Numbered from the stretch's first letter, positions 14,973 to 22,988 are shown. The stretch: DNA of 23,755 bases from Pirellulales bacterium (GCA_025924495.1 JAICIG010000061.1:1-23755); one strand, 5' to 3'. Numbers and translations are program-made. The notes: generated by a model from the letters alone, not told the origin.

Positions 14973-16494
14973 GCTCTGCGGCTCCAGGAGAACAAAGGGG
15001 CGAATGCGCGTCGGCGACGCGCGTCTCGATGATCCGATCAATCAATCGCGTGGTCGAGCGGTCGGCCACGAAGGGCAAAATCTCCACGCGGCCGCCAAAC
15101 TGCTCGACCAACTCGGCCTCCGGCAGCGTCTCGCGCGTGTAATCGCCTCCTTTGACGAACACGTCGGGACGAATCGCGCGGACCAACTCATGCGGCGTTT
15201 CCTCGCCGAACACCACGACGTGGTCGACGCAACTGAGTGCTGCCAATACTCGTAACCGATCGTCCAGGCAGTTGATCGGGCGCGTCGGGCCTTTCAGGCG
15301 TCGAATGCTTTCGTCGGAGTTGACCCCTACGATCAGCACGTCGCCCAGCATTTTCGCTCGGCGCAGATACGTGATATGCCCGCGGTGCAAGATGTCGAAG
15401 CAGCCGTTGGTGAGCACAATGCGGCGCCCTTGGCGTCGATAGAAGGCCGCAATGCCGGCCAGTCGGTGCAAATCGACGTTCGGACGGTCGTCTTCCGTCA
15501 AAGCATCTAGCAGCTCTGCGGCGGTGCAGGTCGCTGTATGCTCTTTGGCGACGACGACCCCCGCGGCCGCTGAGGCTAGTTCGGCGGCGGTCGATGTAAC
15601 GCCGCCCGCTGCGAGCGTGGCAGCGAAGGTCGCCAGGTAAGTGTCGCCGGCTCCCGATGGGAAAGGCGGAGCCGCCTGGCGAGCATGGGTGCGATAGGGA
15701 GGTCGGCCCTGCTCGAAAATCGCGGCGCCGTCCTGATCGAGCGTGACGGCCACAATCCGTGCGCCGATGCTATTGGTGAGCGAGGCTGCATGAGCCGCAA
15801 TTGCCGCAAACCGATCGGACGGGTTTGACGCCGACGCCACGACGCCGTTCGAACGATCCACGAGCTCCCACGCCTCGCGATAGTTCGGTTTGGCCACGGT
15901 CGGCTGCAGTTCTCGGAACCGAGGCAGACATTTCGAGTCGACCGCCAGCACGGGCTCGAATCGACGCGCCAATTCCCTCAGCCGATGGATGATTCGCGGC
16001 GTCAGGATGCCATAGTCGTAATCGGAAATAACGATGAGGTCGCATTGCGGCGCTAAGGCATCGAGCGCGCCGAGCAATTCTTCCTCCAATGATGGATCAA
16101 TCGCGTCGGTATCTCCCTGATCAAAGCGCACGAGCACCTGCGAGCCGGCAACCACGCGATGTTTGGCCAGCGTCTTGCGCGCCGGATGCCGTATCAGGCG
16201 GTCGGTCGCCACGCCCGCATCGCTGACGATTTGTGCGAGCAAAGCGCCTTCGGGATCGTCCCCGATCGCCGAAAGCAAAGTCGTCTTGACGCCGAGTGCC
16301 GCCAGGTTCGCGCTGGCGTTCGCGGCGCCCCCGCAGAAATCGCGCCGGCAGCGAACATCGACCACGGGCGCCGGAGCGTCGGGGCATAACCTGGCGGCCT
16401 GGCCGATGGAATAGCTGTCGAGAATGGCTTCGCCGATCACCAGCGCTCTCAATCGAGAGAACCGGTCGATCAACTCGTGGGCGTACTGACTCAT
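14926..16494 (-). CDS. hldE: Bifunctional heptose 7-phosphate kinase / heptose 1-phosphate adenylyltransferase
   Basis: HldE phosphorylates D-glycero-D-manno-heptose 7-phosphate to the 1,7-bisphosphate and later couples heptose 1-phosphate to ATP, giving ADP-heptose. Both halves are present in the 522 residues. The PfkB-type kinase (about 14-325) has GGAANASANLAALG (55-68) and the catalytic loop PSGAGDTYLATF (279-290, base D284). The nucleotidyltransferase (about 355-490) has LTNGCFDILHRGH (361-373), GVNSDESIRRLKG (390-402) and KGGDYT (448-453). A tail of about 32 residues after the usual family end (IDRIIE) overlaps the next gene and looks poorly conserved. AGGAG lies six bases before the ATG at 16494. 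GmhB, which works between its two reactions, is encoded 18 bases upstream. Confidence 0.97.
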   Translation of the reverse strand: MSQYAHELIDRFSRLRALVIGEAILDSYSIGQAARLCPDAPAPVVDVRCRRDFCGGAANASANLAALGVKTTLLSAIGDDPEGALLAQIVSDAGVATDRLIRHPARKTLAKHRVVAGSQVLVRFDQGDTDAIDPSLEEELLGALDALAPQCDLIVISDYDYGILTPRIIHRLRELARRFEPVLAVDSKCLPRFRELQPTVAKPNYREAWELVDRSNGVVASASNPSDRFAAIAAHAASLTNSIGARIVAVTLDQDGAAIFEQGRPPYRTHARQAAPPFPSGAGDTYLATFAATLAAGGVTSTAAELASAAAGVVVAKEHTATCTAAELLDALTEDDRPNVDLHRLAGIAAFYRRQGRRIVLTNGCFDILHRGHITYLRRAKMLGDVLIVGVNSDESIRRLKGPTRPINCLDDRLRVLAALSCVDHVVVFGEETPHELVRAIRPDVFVKGGDYTRETLPEAELVEQFGGRVEILPFVADRSTTRLIDRIIETRVADAHSPLCSPGAAEHGHRSLGRRQEPVVR

Positions 16495-16512
16495 ATCATG
16501 CTCCTGGTGCGA

Positions 16513-17106
16513 TCATGCTCGGGCGCAAGCGAGCGAATTTGTTCTGGCTGCAGCGGCGACGATCCGTTTTGCCGCGGCATATAAATCGCGGACGATATAG
16601 TTCGGCCGGCGCAGCGGCGTGAGTCGCCATTCGGTTTCGCCGCCACGATCGACGAGAATCGTCCGGCAGCCCGCGCGATTGCCCGCCTCGACGTCGTCGA
16701 GAATGTCGCCAACGAACCACGAGTCGTGCAGGTCGAGGCGATGTTCGTCCGCGGCGCGGAGAATCAGTCCCGGCGCCGGTTTGCGGCACTGGCATTCGAC
16801 ACTCAAGCTGGCCACCGTGCCTTGAGGGTGATGCGGGCAGTAATAGAAGCCTGCCAAGGGGATGGCATGTCGGCCGAGCAACTCGCGCAATCTCGCCTCG
16901 ACTGCATCCAGCGCCTCGAGGGCGAAGTAGCCGAAGGCCGCGCCGGCCTGGTTCGAGATCACGCAGAGCCGAAAACCATGAGCGTGCAACAGCCCCAAGG
17001 CCTCGATGGCTCTGGGCGCCAGCACGATCTTGTCTGGATCGACGTTGTATGGCACGTTTTCGATAAGCGTGCCATCTTTGTCGAGGAAAACAGCTCTTGG
17101 ATTCAT
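16513..17106 (-). CDS. gmhB: D-glycero-D-manno-heptose 1,7-bisphosphate 7-phosphatase
   Basis: GmhB removes the 7-phosphate from heptose 1,7-bisphosphate, the step between the two HldE activities. The 197-residue protein is a HAD phosphatase with the nucleophile motif FLDKDGTL (7-14, D9 and D11), ISNQAG (50-55) as motif II, RKPAPG (108-113) and VGDILDD (132-138). The zinc-binding insertion typical of GmhB is complete: C90, H92, C105 and C107. The start at the ATG 17106 gives the usual family beginning. A GTG at 17118, directly after the stop of the upstream gene, is the alternative and has no advantage. It lies between the GT4 gene and hldE in the operon. Confidence 0.94.
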   Translation of the reverse strand: MNPRAVFLDKDGTLIENVPYNVDPDKIVLAPRAIEALGLLHAHGFRLCVISNQAGAAFGYFALEALDAVEARLRELLGRHAIPLAGFYYCPHHPQGTVASLSVECQCRKPAPGLILRAADEHRLDLHDSWFVGDILDDVEAGNRAGCRTILVDRGGETEWRLTPLRRPNYIVRDLYAAAKRIVAAAARTNSLACARA

Positions 17107-17118
17107 CGCTGGGCGCAC

Positions 17119-18423
17119 CTATTGCCTCGCCACCGAAACGGCCGGCGACAAGCCCGAGGGAGCGAGCGAGCCGCGAATACTCACGGTCTGGCTTTCCGCC
17201 AAAACCTCGTCGTAGACAGCCGCGATCTGGCAGGCGACCTGTTGCCAGGTGAAGTGCTGATTCACGCGGCGGATCGACTCGCGAGAGAAGCGAGCGGCCA
17301 GTTTGGGCCGTGTCAACAGTTGGGCGAGCCGCTCACCGAGCGCCTCGGGATCTCGCGGCGGCACGAGAAAGCCGGTGCGGCCATCGCGCACGGTGTACTT
17401 GATGCCGCCCACGTTCGACCCGATCACCGGCGCCCCGCACGCCATCGCCTCCACGGGCGTGATGCCGAACGGTTCGTACCAGGGCGTCGTGACAAAGACA
17501 TCGGCCGCGCTATAGTAATACTTCAGCGCCTGCCGGCCGCGCCGACCGGTAAAAGTTACGCGATCGGTCACGCCTTCGGCCGCGGCCAGTTGCTGCAGGC
17601 GACCGATCTCGGGCGTTGCTCGAGGATCGGGATCGTCGGTCTCTCCGCCGACAATCACGAGCCGCGCCGACACGCCATGCCCATGCGTGAGTCGGGCAAA
17701 ACCTTCGATTAAATTGTCGACCCCTTTGCGGGGCACCATGCGGCCGACATGCAAGACAATTCGTTCTTCGGCATCGAGACCGACCGTGCCGCGCGCCTGC
17801 TGCTTGTCCACCGGCCAGAGCTCATCGGCGTCGAAGCCACAAGGTACGATGCGAATGGAGCTGCGCTGGGCGCCGTAGAGCTGAACCTGGTCTTCTTCGT
17901 CTTGCGGGCATTCGGCGATGATTCGATCGGCTTCGCGCATGAGCGCGGTTTCAATCGAAAGCCGCTCCGCGGGGAATCGGTCGGCACTGCCTTGGTGCAG
18001 TCGTCTGACGCGGCCCAAAGCGTGGAAAGTGATGACAAACGGAATGCCGCAGCGTTTCTTGAGTAAGGACGCGACCAGGCCCGACATCCAGAAGTTGGCG
18101 TGCAGCAGATCATAGCCGGCGTTGCGCCGGCAGAACGCCTCCATCCGCTCGGCGAACTCGGGCATGAACGGCAGCAGGTCCTCCTTCGGAATCTGGACGG
18201 CCGGTCCGGCTGCAATGTGAACGACGCGGAAACCGCTCGCCAAGGTCACGGTTTGCGGCAGACTGGCGGACGTTCGACGGGTAAAGACGTCGACCTCGTG
18301 TCCCATTTCGGCAAGGCGCCTGGCGACTTGCGCGACGTAGACGTTCTGGCCGCCGTTATCGACTCCGCCCAAACAACCCAAGGGCGATGCGTGTTCGCTG
18401 ATGAGTGCAATGCGCTTAATCAA
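17119..18423 (-). CDS. Family 4 glycosyltransferase with TTG start
   Basis: The 434-residue protein is a retaining GT-B enzyme. The N-terminal half has ALISEHASPLG and GGVDNGGQNVYVAQVARRL (19-37), as in sucrose-phosphate-synthase-like and MshA-like transferases. The donor half has LHVGRMVPRKGVDNLIEGF (224-242) and the intact EX7E motif EPFGITPVE (E317, E325) followed by AMACGAPVIGS. No ATG is available at the start: the frame opens with TTG at 18423, preceded by GAGGAG at eight bases, and the next residues IKRIALISEH match a family N-terminus. The last 25 residues are Ser/Pro-rich. Donor and acceptor are not known. Confidence 0.92.
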   Translation of the reverse strand: MIKRIALISEHASPLGCLGGVDNGGQNVYVAQVARRLAEMGHEVDVFTRRTSASLPQTVTLASGFRVVHIAAGPAVQIPKEDLLPFMPEFAERMEAFCRRNAGYDLLHANFWMSGLVASLLKKRCGIPFVITFHALGRVRRLHQGSADRFPAERLSIETALMREADRIIAECPQDEEDQVQLYGAQRSSIRIVPCGFDADELWPVDKQQARGTVGLDAEERIVLHVGRMVPRKGVDNLIEGFARLTHGHGVSARLVIVGGETDDPDPRATPEIGRLQQLAAAEGVTDRVTFTGRRGRQALKYYYSAADVFVTTPWYEPFGITPVEAMACGAPVIGSNVGGIKYTVRDGRTGFLVPPRDPEALGERLAQLLTRPKLAARFSRESIRRVNQHFTWQQVACQIAAVYDEVLAESQTVSIRGSLAPSGLSPAVSVARQ

Positions 18424-18431
18424 TGGAAGTA

Positions 18432-18437
18432 CTCCTC
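18432..18437 (-). promoter_or_regulatory. Strong ribosome binding site ahead of a TTG start
   Basis: GAGGAG is followed by eight bases and TTG (18423-18421) on the minus strand, inside the 18-base gap after the upstream stop. It supports TTG as the true start of the GT4 gene. Confidence 0.65.
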
Positions 18438-18441
18438 TTCG

Positions 18442-19434
18442 TCATCGCACGGTAATTGCCGGAAGTCGGGTAGTTCGAACTCGCTCCGCCACTTCCAGGA
18501 AGGTTGCATTCCAGTCCCTGACGAAGCGGCGAATGTCGAATCGCTCTTTGGCATAGCGCCGGGCGCCTTCGCCCAATCGCCTGGCTTCATCCGGATCTTG
18601 CAACAATCCTTCCATCAGCGGAACGAGCTTGTTGAGGTCGGTGTCGACGTAGCCGGAGACGCCGTTTTGAATGGCCGTCGCCATTTCCGTCGTCGCCAGG
18701 CCGACGATCGGCATGCCGATCGTCATCGCTTCGATCACCGCCAGCCCGAGACTGGTGTAGCGGATCGGATTGAACAAGAATCGATAACGACTCTCGAACG
18801 CCGGCAGTTCGGGCGGCTGGACTTCGCCCAGACCATCGAGCTCTTCGGAAGCCATGCCGACCAGATCGAGCGGCACATGCCGGCGAGCTGCTTCGAAAAC
18901 ATCGACGCCCAGGCGGCGGCCCCGCGTCTGCAGGTGGTTGATGACCACCAGTCCTCGTTCGATCTCGCCGGAGTAACGCACCTGCGGCGGCACGACAACG
19001 CCATGCTCGATCACGCGGTTCGGCACGTCGCCGCAGTCCCACATCAACTGGTTGAACGGCGTGACATGAACGATGAGCACGTTCGGATCATCGACCCAAT
19101 GCCGCGTATCGGTGGGATGCTCTTGCGGCGGATCGTGCTCCAGATAAACTCGCGGCAAACGGCGCTGCCAAGGCGCCAGAATCTCGTGCTGGTCGCGCAG
19201 ATAGTTGTTCTTGTGCTGGAACAGGATGCAATCGAATTCCAGATTGCAGACTTCCTCGGCCGGCACATCGTGAACGTTGCCCGCAAACGGAAATGTCTTG
19301 CCGCGTCCGCCATAGCCTTCGGCCCGGCCGATTTTTACAGGCAGATAGAAATCGTGATCGACCTGGGACAGGTACCAGAGATAGTTGCCGTGAATATGCC
19401 AGGTCAGAATCCTGAGTCGCCGCATGTTCGTCAT
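18442..19434 (-). CDS. GT-B glycosyltransferase with altered EX7E motif
   Basis: This 330-residue protein has the C-terminal half of a family 4-like transferase: VINHLQTRGRRLGVDVFEAA (164-183), then FNPIRYTSLGLAVIEAMTIG (221-240). In most GT4 enzymes the last block reads E-P-F-G-x-x-x-x-E; here the second Glu is kept (E235) but the first is replaced by Thr (T227). The N-terminal half begins LRILTWHIHGNYLWYLSQ (7-24), the common opening of this subgroup. The ATG at 19434 shares one base with the stop of the upstream GT9 gene (TAATG). An ATG three codons later (19425) is the alternative and has better spacing from GGAG. It is the second gene of the operon. Confidence 0.82.
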   Translation of the reverse strand: MTNMRRLRILTWHIHGNYLWYLSQVDHDFYLPVKIGRAEGYGGRGKTFPFAGNVHDVPAEEVCNLEFDCILFQHKNNYLRDQHEILAPWQRRLPRVYLEHDPPQEHPTDTRHWVDDPNVLIVHVTPFNQLMWDCGDVPNRVIEHGVVVPPQVRYSGEIERGLVVINHLQTRGRRLGVDVFEAARRHVPLDLVGMASEELDGLGEVQPPELPAFESRYRFLFNPIRYTSLGLAVIEAMTIGMPIVGLATTEMATAIQNGVSGYVDTDLNKLVPLMEGLLQDPDEARRLGEGARRYAKERFDIRRFVRDWNATFLEVAERVRTTRLPAITVR

Positions 19435-20594
19435 TACTCCAAAGGCGGGGAAGTTATCGAAATTGAGTTTTGCAACGCCGCAAGATCGCGCGGCACGCCC
19501 TGTTGGGCCGTGCCGTCGAGCGAGAACTGATCCAGCAATTCGCGGGCTGCTTCGAGCACCGTCGCCGCCGACAGGCCGGTAGCGCAAGGGTGGCCGATCG
19601 GACAGATGACGTACTCGCAAGGCTGGCACTCGACGCGATGACTGACGACACGGTGCCGAGCACGATTCAGAGGCGCCCAGCGCGTGGGATCAGAGCCAGT
19701 GACGACGACGACGCTCGGCGTTTGCAAGGCCGCCGCGAGATGGGCCACGCCCGTATCGTTCGATATTTGTAGCCGCGCGCCGCTGATCAGAGCCGCGAGC
19801 GAACCGAGGCTCGTCCGCCCGGCGAGATTCACGGCCGGCGCCTCGATTGCGTTGCTGAGTTCCTCAGCGAGCGCCGCTTCTTTCTCCATACCGGTGATGA
19901 CGACCTGCAGCCCCTGACGCGCCAGCCAGTTCGCCGCCGCCGCATACCGTTCCACCGGCCAGCGCCGGCTAAGATAGCGAGCTCCGGGATGGATGCAGAC
20001 GTAATTTCCGGTCTGCAGTTGGTTGGCCTCAGAGATCGACGCCAGCTCCTCGTAATCGCGCTGGTAAACCGGGAACTCCAACTCGTCGCCAGCGGTGCGC
20101 ACACCGAGAAATTCGACGAGTCGCAGATGCCGATGAATCTCGTGTTCGCCTTCGGGATAAATCAGGAAGCGTTCGGCATCGGGACGCCAGTCGCTAGCCG
20201 TATAGAAGCCAGCTTGCATCCGCGCGCCAAGCAACGCGATCAATGGATTGACGAAGGCGCCGCTGCCGTGCATCTGGATTGCCAGATCGAACTTCTCTTG
20301 CTGTGCACGGACGAGAAACTCAGCGACCTGCTGCGCCGCAAAGGAGCGCTCGGGCAAACCCGGAAAACCAGGAAATTCCAAAAAGCCATCGAAATAGTTC
20401 GGGTATCGCTCGACCAGGCATTGCGCCCAAGGCAGCCCAATCAGCACGATCTCGGTATGCGGCAGGCTCTGGCGCAGCGCGCGGATCGCAGGAATGGCGC
20501 ACAGCAGATCGCCCACTTGCAAGGCTCGGAGGATGGCTACCTTCTTGATGGGAACGTCGCCAAGTCGCCAGAAAAGCGGCGATTGTCCTTCCAT
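19434..20594 (-). CDS. Family 9 glycosyltransferase (heptosyltransferase-like), first gene of the operon
   Basis: The 386-residue protein has GT9 motifs: VAILRALQVGDLLCAIPAIR (19-38), CIHPGARYLSRRWP (200-213) and NDTGVAHLAAALQTP (279-293) at the donor site. Like the paralogue at 13845-14972 it has four cysteines near the end (C323, C326, C331, C337; CQPCEYVICPIGHPC), but with one residue less in the last interval. Residues 360-386 form a tail beyond the usual family end. I start at the ATG at 20594; the frame extends to a TTG at 20669 without support. The ribosome site is weak (GAG). Its position after a 452-base non-coding region makes it the likely first gene of the heptose operon. Confidence 0.9.
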   Translation of the reverse strand: MEGQSPLFWRLGDVPIKKVAILRALQVGDLLCAIPAIRALRQSLPHTEIVLIGLPWAQCLVERYPNYFDGFLEFPGFPGLPERSFAAQQVAEFLVRAQQEKFDLAIQMHGSGAFVNPLIALLGARMQAGFYTASDWRPDAERFLIYPEGEHEIHRHLRLVEFLGVRTAGDELEFPVYQRDYEELASISEANQLQTGNYVCIHPGARYLSRRWPVERYAAAANWLARQGLQVVITGMEKEAALAEELSNAIEAPAVNLAGRTSLGSLAALISGARLQISNDTGVAHLAAALQTPSVVVVTGSDPTRWAPLNRARHRVVSHRVECQPCEYVICPIGHPCATGLSAATVLEAARELLDQFSLDGTAQQGVPRDLAALQNSISITSPPLE

Positions 20595-21046
20595 GAATGT
20601 GCTCGCTTTCGGGACCTTCGAACCTGCCTGCGTGCCCCCGCCGGTTGGCAAAGACGCAATCCAATTCAACGTGCGCTTTGCAGGACAACCGGCAGACTGA
20701 CTGCGCGTCTGATCGAGTGGCGATCAGCGCGGCGTGGTGCAATGGCAAATGCCATTCCACCTCGAGCGAGAACGAACGAAGTGAGAGAAGTCACTGCTTC
20801 GAGGCAGTAACCAAGGGAAGAAACGCTTCTCTCCCCGACAGAGCGGCCCTCTCATGGTGAAGCGAGAGGTTGGCGTTCAATGAGCCAAGATGAGCGCGGT
20901 CGAGCCAGACCTTTTTTTGCTATTTTTGCCCGATTAACACGGCAGCGGGGGACAAAGCGAATCTAAGGTGAAGGCCGATCGCGATACGAGGGCCTCTCGC
21001 ATTCTCGCATTGATAGCTGAGCGACACCGATGCGCGGCCGCGTTCC
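20595..21046. other. Non-coding region of 452 bases upstream of the heptose operon
   Basis: The region separates the MFS gene, which ends at 21047, from the first gene of the heptose operon, both on the minus strand. It should hold the MFS terminator and the operon promoter. Seen are a 6-bp perfect hairpin inside a longer imperfect one (20734-20760) and a second small hairpin, ACTGC, six bases, GCAGT (20793-20808). A T-rich plus-strand tract (20911-20927) is also present. I find no convincing -35/-10 pair and no gene. The long leader leaves room for post-transcriptional control. Confidence 0.55.
20734..20760. promoter_or_regulatory. Inverted repeat upstream of the heptose operon
   Basis: AATGGC, the loop AAAT, and GCCATT (20741-20756) form a perfect six-base-pair hairpin. 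GTGG on the left (20734-20737) and CCAC on the right (20757-20760) extend it with a three-base bulge. It lies about 140-166 bases before the first ATG. It could be an operator or an RNA structure in the leader; the sequence does not distinguish these. Confidence 0.3.
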
Positions 21047-22606
21047 CTAGGCGGCTAAAGATGCATCTGCCACAGGCGCGGTCGGCAACACGGTGATGGC
21101 ATCGACCGGCGTCAATGGTTCGCCGAGCAACGATCGACTGTCGAGAAAGGCGAGAGTCGGCGCGAGGGGCGCCGCCATCACATCATCAGGCATCTCATTC
21201 GTTTCATTCGTTGTAGCAAATGCGACCGCGACTCGCGGGCTGCGGCTTGCCGCCATTCCCGACCAGCCGAGAGCAGGAAGCAGGCTCGCAGGCCGGCGAA
21301 CGTGCACGCGCCATAAAACGCGCACCACGTGTGAAACGGCTTCAGAACGCGGTTCGACGATCCGCCAGAGTAGCACCAAACTGCTTAATCGCCCAAGCAG
21401 GGAGAGAGCAAACAGCAGTTGTAATCCGCCGAGCGACGCAGCGCCGAACGAAACGCTCATGCCGTCAAAGATGCCGGCCAGGCAACCCCCGCCGACGGCG
21501 GCAATGGCCGTCATCGGACCCACAATCGCGCTGAACACCGCGAGGTAAGGCGACGCATTGCGGCGAGGAGACAGCTTGAGCACGAGATTATTCGGACCGA
21601 CCGCCAGCGGAGCGCCGAACAGGCCGGAGCAATGGATCGGCAACAACAACCAAGCGGTCTTTGGCGTCACGAAAAGCCACCACAGCGGGTACAAGGCGTC
21701 CCCCAGCGTGGCGAGAAACACAATCGGTCGGTGGCCGAATTTTTCGCTCAAGCGCGTCCAGAAGGGATTGGCGATCAGGCCGGCGACGCTCGACAGCGTG
21801 AACAGCACCGTCACCTGCCAGAAGGGGAGTTTGAGTTCGTTGAGCATGTAAACGCAGAAAAACGGCGTCGCCATGTTCACCGCCAGGTTCCAATAGACAT
21901 AGAAACCGAGCACCTTACGGAAATTGCAGTCTTTCAGCGGCGACTTGAGCAGGCTGAAGAACGGCGGCTTGGCCGCTTCGGGCTCTGCAGGAGGTTCAGG
22001 AATCGAGGCCAGCAACGGGAGCCCGACAAGTCCGCAGAGCATCGCCAGCGCGAAAACGCCCATGAAGCCGAACGTCGAGCCCGGGTGATTTGCAGTCCAC
22101 CAGTCGATGAAGGCGCCCCCCGCAATTCCCAGGGACAGCGCGAGCACGGTGTCTACCTGATTGCGCCGGCTGAGAAAGCCGATGCGGATTTCCTCCGGCA
22201 CCAGATCTTTGATCCAAGTCAACCAGCCGACCCCGCCAACGGAATTCAAAACGCTTGACACGGCTATTAGCGCAACGAGCGACCAGACGATGGCCTGGCT
22301 GGGGAGGACCAGCAGGGCGGCTGGCGCCAGAAACACCAGGAGCCAGAGGAAGCGGCTGGCCGCAAGCGATCGTACGCAGAGTTGCTTTCGTTTGCCGCCG
22401 CGTTCGATCAAGTAGGAGCCGGCGAGCTGGGCCAGATTCGCGAGCGTGGGCATGGCGGCCATCAGGCCGATTTGAAACTCGCTGGCCCCCAGCGCCAGGG
22501 CGAATCCAGTAAGAAAGATTCCGCCCGTCAAGGTGCCCATGGCGCAAGCAAGCGCGCCTTCGGTAATCGAGAGCCGCATCGCGCGGCCGAGTTCGCCCGG
22601 TTTCAT
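21047..22606 (-). CDS. Major facilitator superfamily transporter with long C-terminal tail
   Basis: The 519-residue protein has about twelve hydrophobic segments between residues 18 and 416. There is a central charged/Pro-rich loop (about 202-230, PEPPAEPEAAKPP) between the two six-helix halves, as in MFS carriers. The loop after helix 2 reads ERGGKRKQ, close to the short basic loop expected there, and the matching loop in the second half reads SEKFGHRP (287-294). About 100 residues after the last helix are Ala/Pro-rich without membrane segments; most MFS proteins end soon after helix 12. The ATG at 22606 has AGG four bases upstream, and an ATG at 22579 is an alternative. The substrate is unknown. 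It stands alone with its own likely promoter, though it lies upstream of the glycan operon. Confidence 0.87.
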   Translation of the reverse strand: MKPGELGRAMRLSITEGALACAMGTLTGGIFLTGFALALGASEFQIGLMAAMPTLANLAQLAGSYLIERGGKRKQLCVRSLAASRFLWLLVFLAPAALLVLPSQAIVWSLVALIAVSSVLNSVGGVGWLTWIKDLVPEEIRIGFLSRRNQVDTVLALSLGIAGGAFIDWWTANHPGSTFGFMGVFALAMLCGLVGLPLLASIPEPPAEPEAAKPPFFSLLKSPLKDCNFRKVLGFYVYWNLAVNMATPFFCVYMLNELKLPFWQVTVLFTLSSVAGLIANPFWTRLSEKFGHRPIVFLATLGDALYPLWWLFVTPKTAWLLLPIHCSGLFGAPLAVGPNNLVLKLSPRRNASPYLAVFSAIVGPMTAIAAVGGGCLAGIFDGMSVSFGAASLGGLQLLFALSLLGRLSSLVLLWRIVEPRSEAVSHVVRVLWRVHVRRPASLLPALGWSGMAASRSPRVAVAFATTNETNEMPDDVMAAPLAPTLAFLDSRSLLGEPLTPVDAITVLPTAPVADASLAA

Positions 22607-22647
22607 TTGGCCTGTTTCCCCGTTCCGATCATGAAACGAAGGTGGAG

Positions 22648-22676
22648 ATTCTGGTAATGCATCCGAGGCGAGTCAA
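22648..22676 (-). promoter_or_regulatory. Candidate sigma70-type promoter for the MFS gene
   Basis: On the minus strand TTGACT (22676-22671) is followed after exactly 17 bases by CAGAAT (22653-22648), giving five of six and four of six consensus matches. It lies 42 bases before the ATG at 22606. This is the best promoter-like match I found in the window. Confidence 0.4.
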
Positions 22677-22988
22677 TCGGACTTAAAGCGATTGCTTGCT
22701 CGGGCCCCGCCATGGGGTGCGCGCTGGTCCCGCTAGGGACTGGTCTCCGACGAGGGCGCCGCCGCCAAATACCCTGACTTAGATGACGACCGCTACGACG
22801 CTCTTATTTGCTCTGTTCCAAGAGCCGGCAGTCGCTTTGGGCATCGACGCAGAGGGAAGGGACGAAACCGATGAAATCGGAAAGTTTGTCTTCGCTTGTT
22901 CCAGCCTCAGTTGAAATTATCAGCTTCTCGGCAGGCAGGGCAAGGATGCAGCCTAGCAAAAAAGAACGTTTGTGATCGAAGGTCCGTG

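Larger units (their letters stand above)
10078..20594 (-). other. Nine-gene heptose glycan operon (inferred)
   Basis: Nine minus-strand genes follow each other with overlaps of 1 to 47 bases or gaps of 12 to 18 bases. In order of transcription they are GT9, GT-B, GT4, GmhB, HldE, GT9, carbamoyltransferase, GT2 and radical SAM/SPASM. Stop/start overlaps (TAATG, TGATG, ATGA) suggest one transcript with coupled translation. The two sugar-nucleotide enzymes make ADP-heptose and the transferases would use it. GmhA, HldD, flippase, polymerase and acyltransferase genes are absent here, so the pathway must be completed elsewhere. The unit is read from gene order; no experiment is implied. Confidence 0.75.

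Noticed and set aside
13968..15032. 354-codon plus-strand open frame opposite the GT9 gene
   Set aside because: It is antisense to a gene with clear GT9 motifs. The product is Arg/Gln-rich without motifs.
18100..19530. 476-codon plus-strand open frame opposite the GT4 and GT-B genes
   Set aside because: It lies wholly antisense to two well-supported glycosyltransferase genes, and its translation shows no domain. Long antisense frames are common in GC-rich DNA.
20910..20931. Plus-strand T-runs as an intrinsic terminator
   Set aside because: No stable hairpin directly precedes them and no plus-strand gene ends nearby; for the minus-strand MFS gene they are A-runs.
22783..22914. 43-codon plus-strand frame starting with ATG in the intergenic region
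   Set aside because: There is no ribosome binding site, no recognisable motif and no neighbour on the same strand. It cannot be told from a chance frame.
5888..22942. Identical 15-base stretch at 5888-5902 and 22928-22942
   Set aside because: It is short, with no further copies and no extended similarity. One copy encodes LPALPAE in topoisomerase, so chance is the simplest reading.
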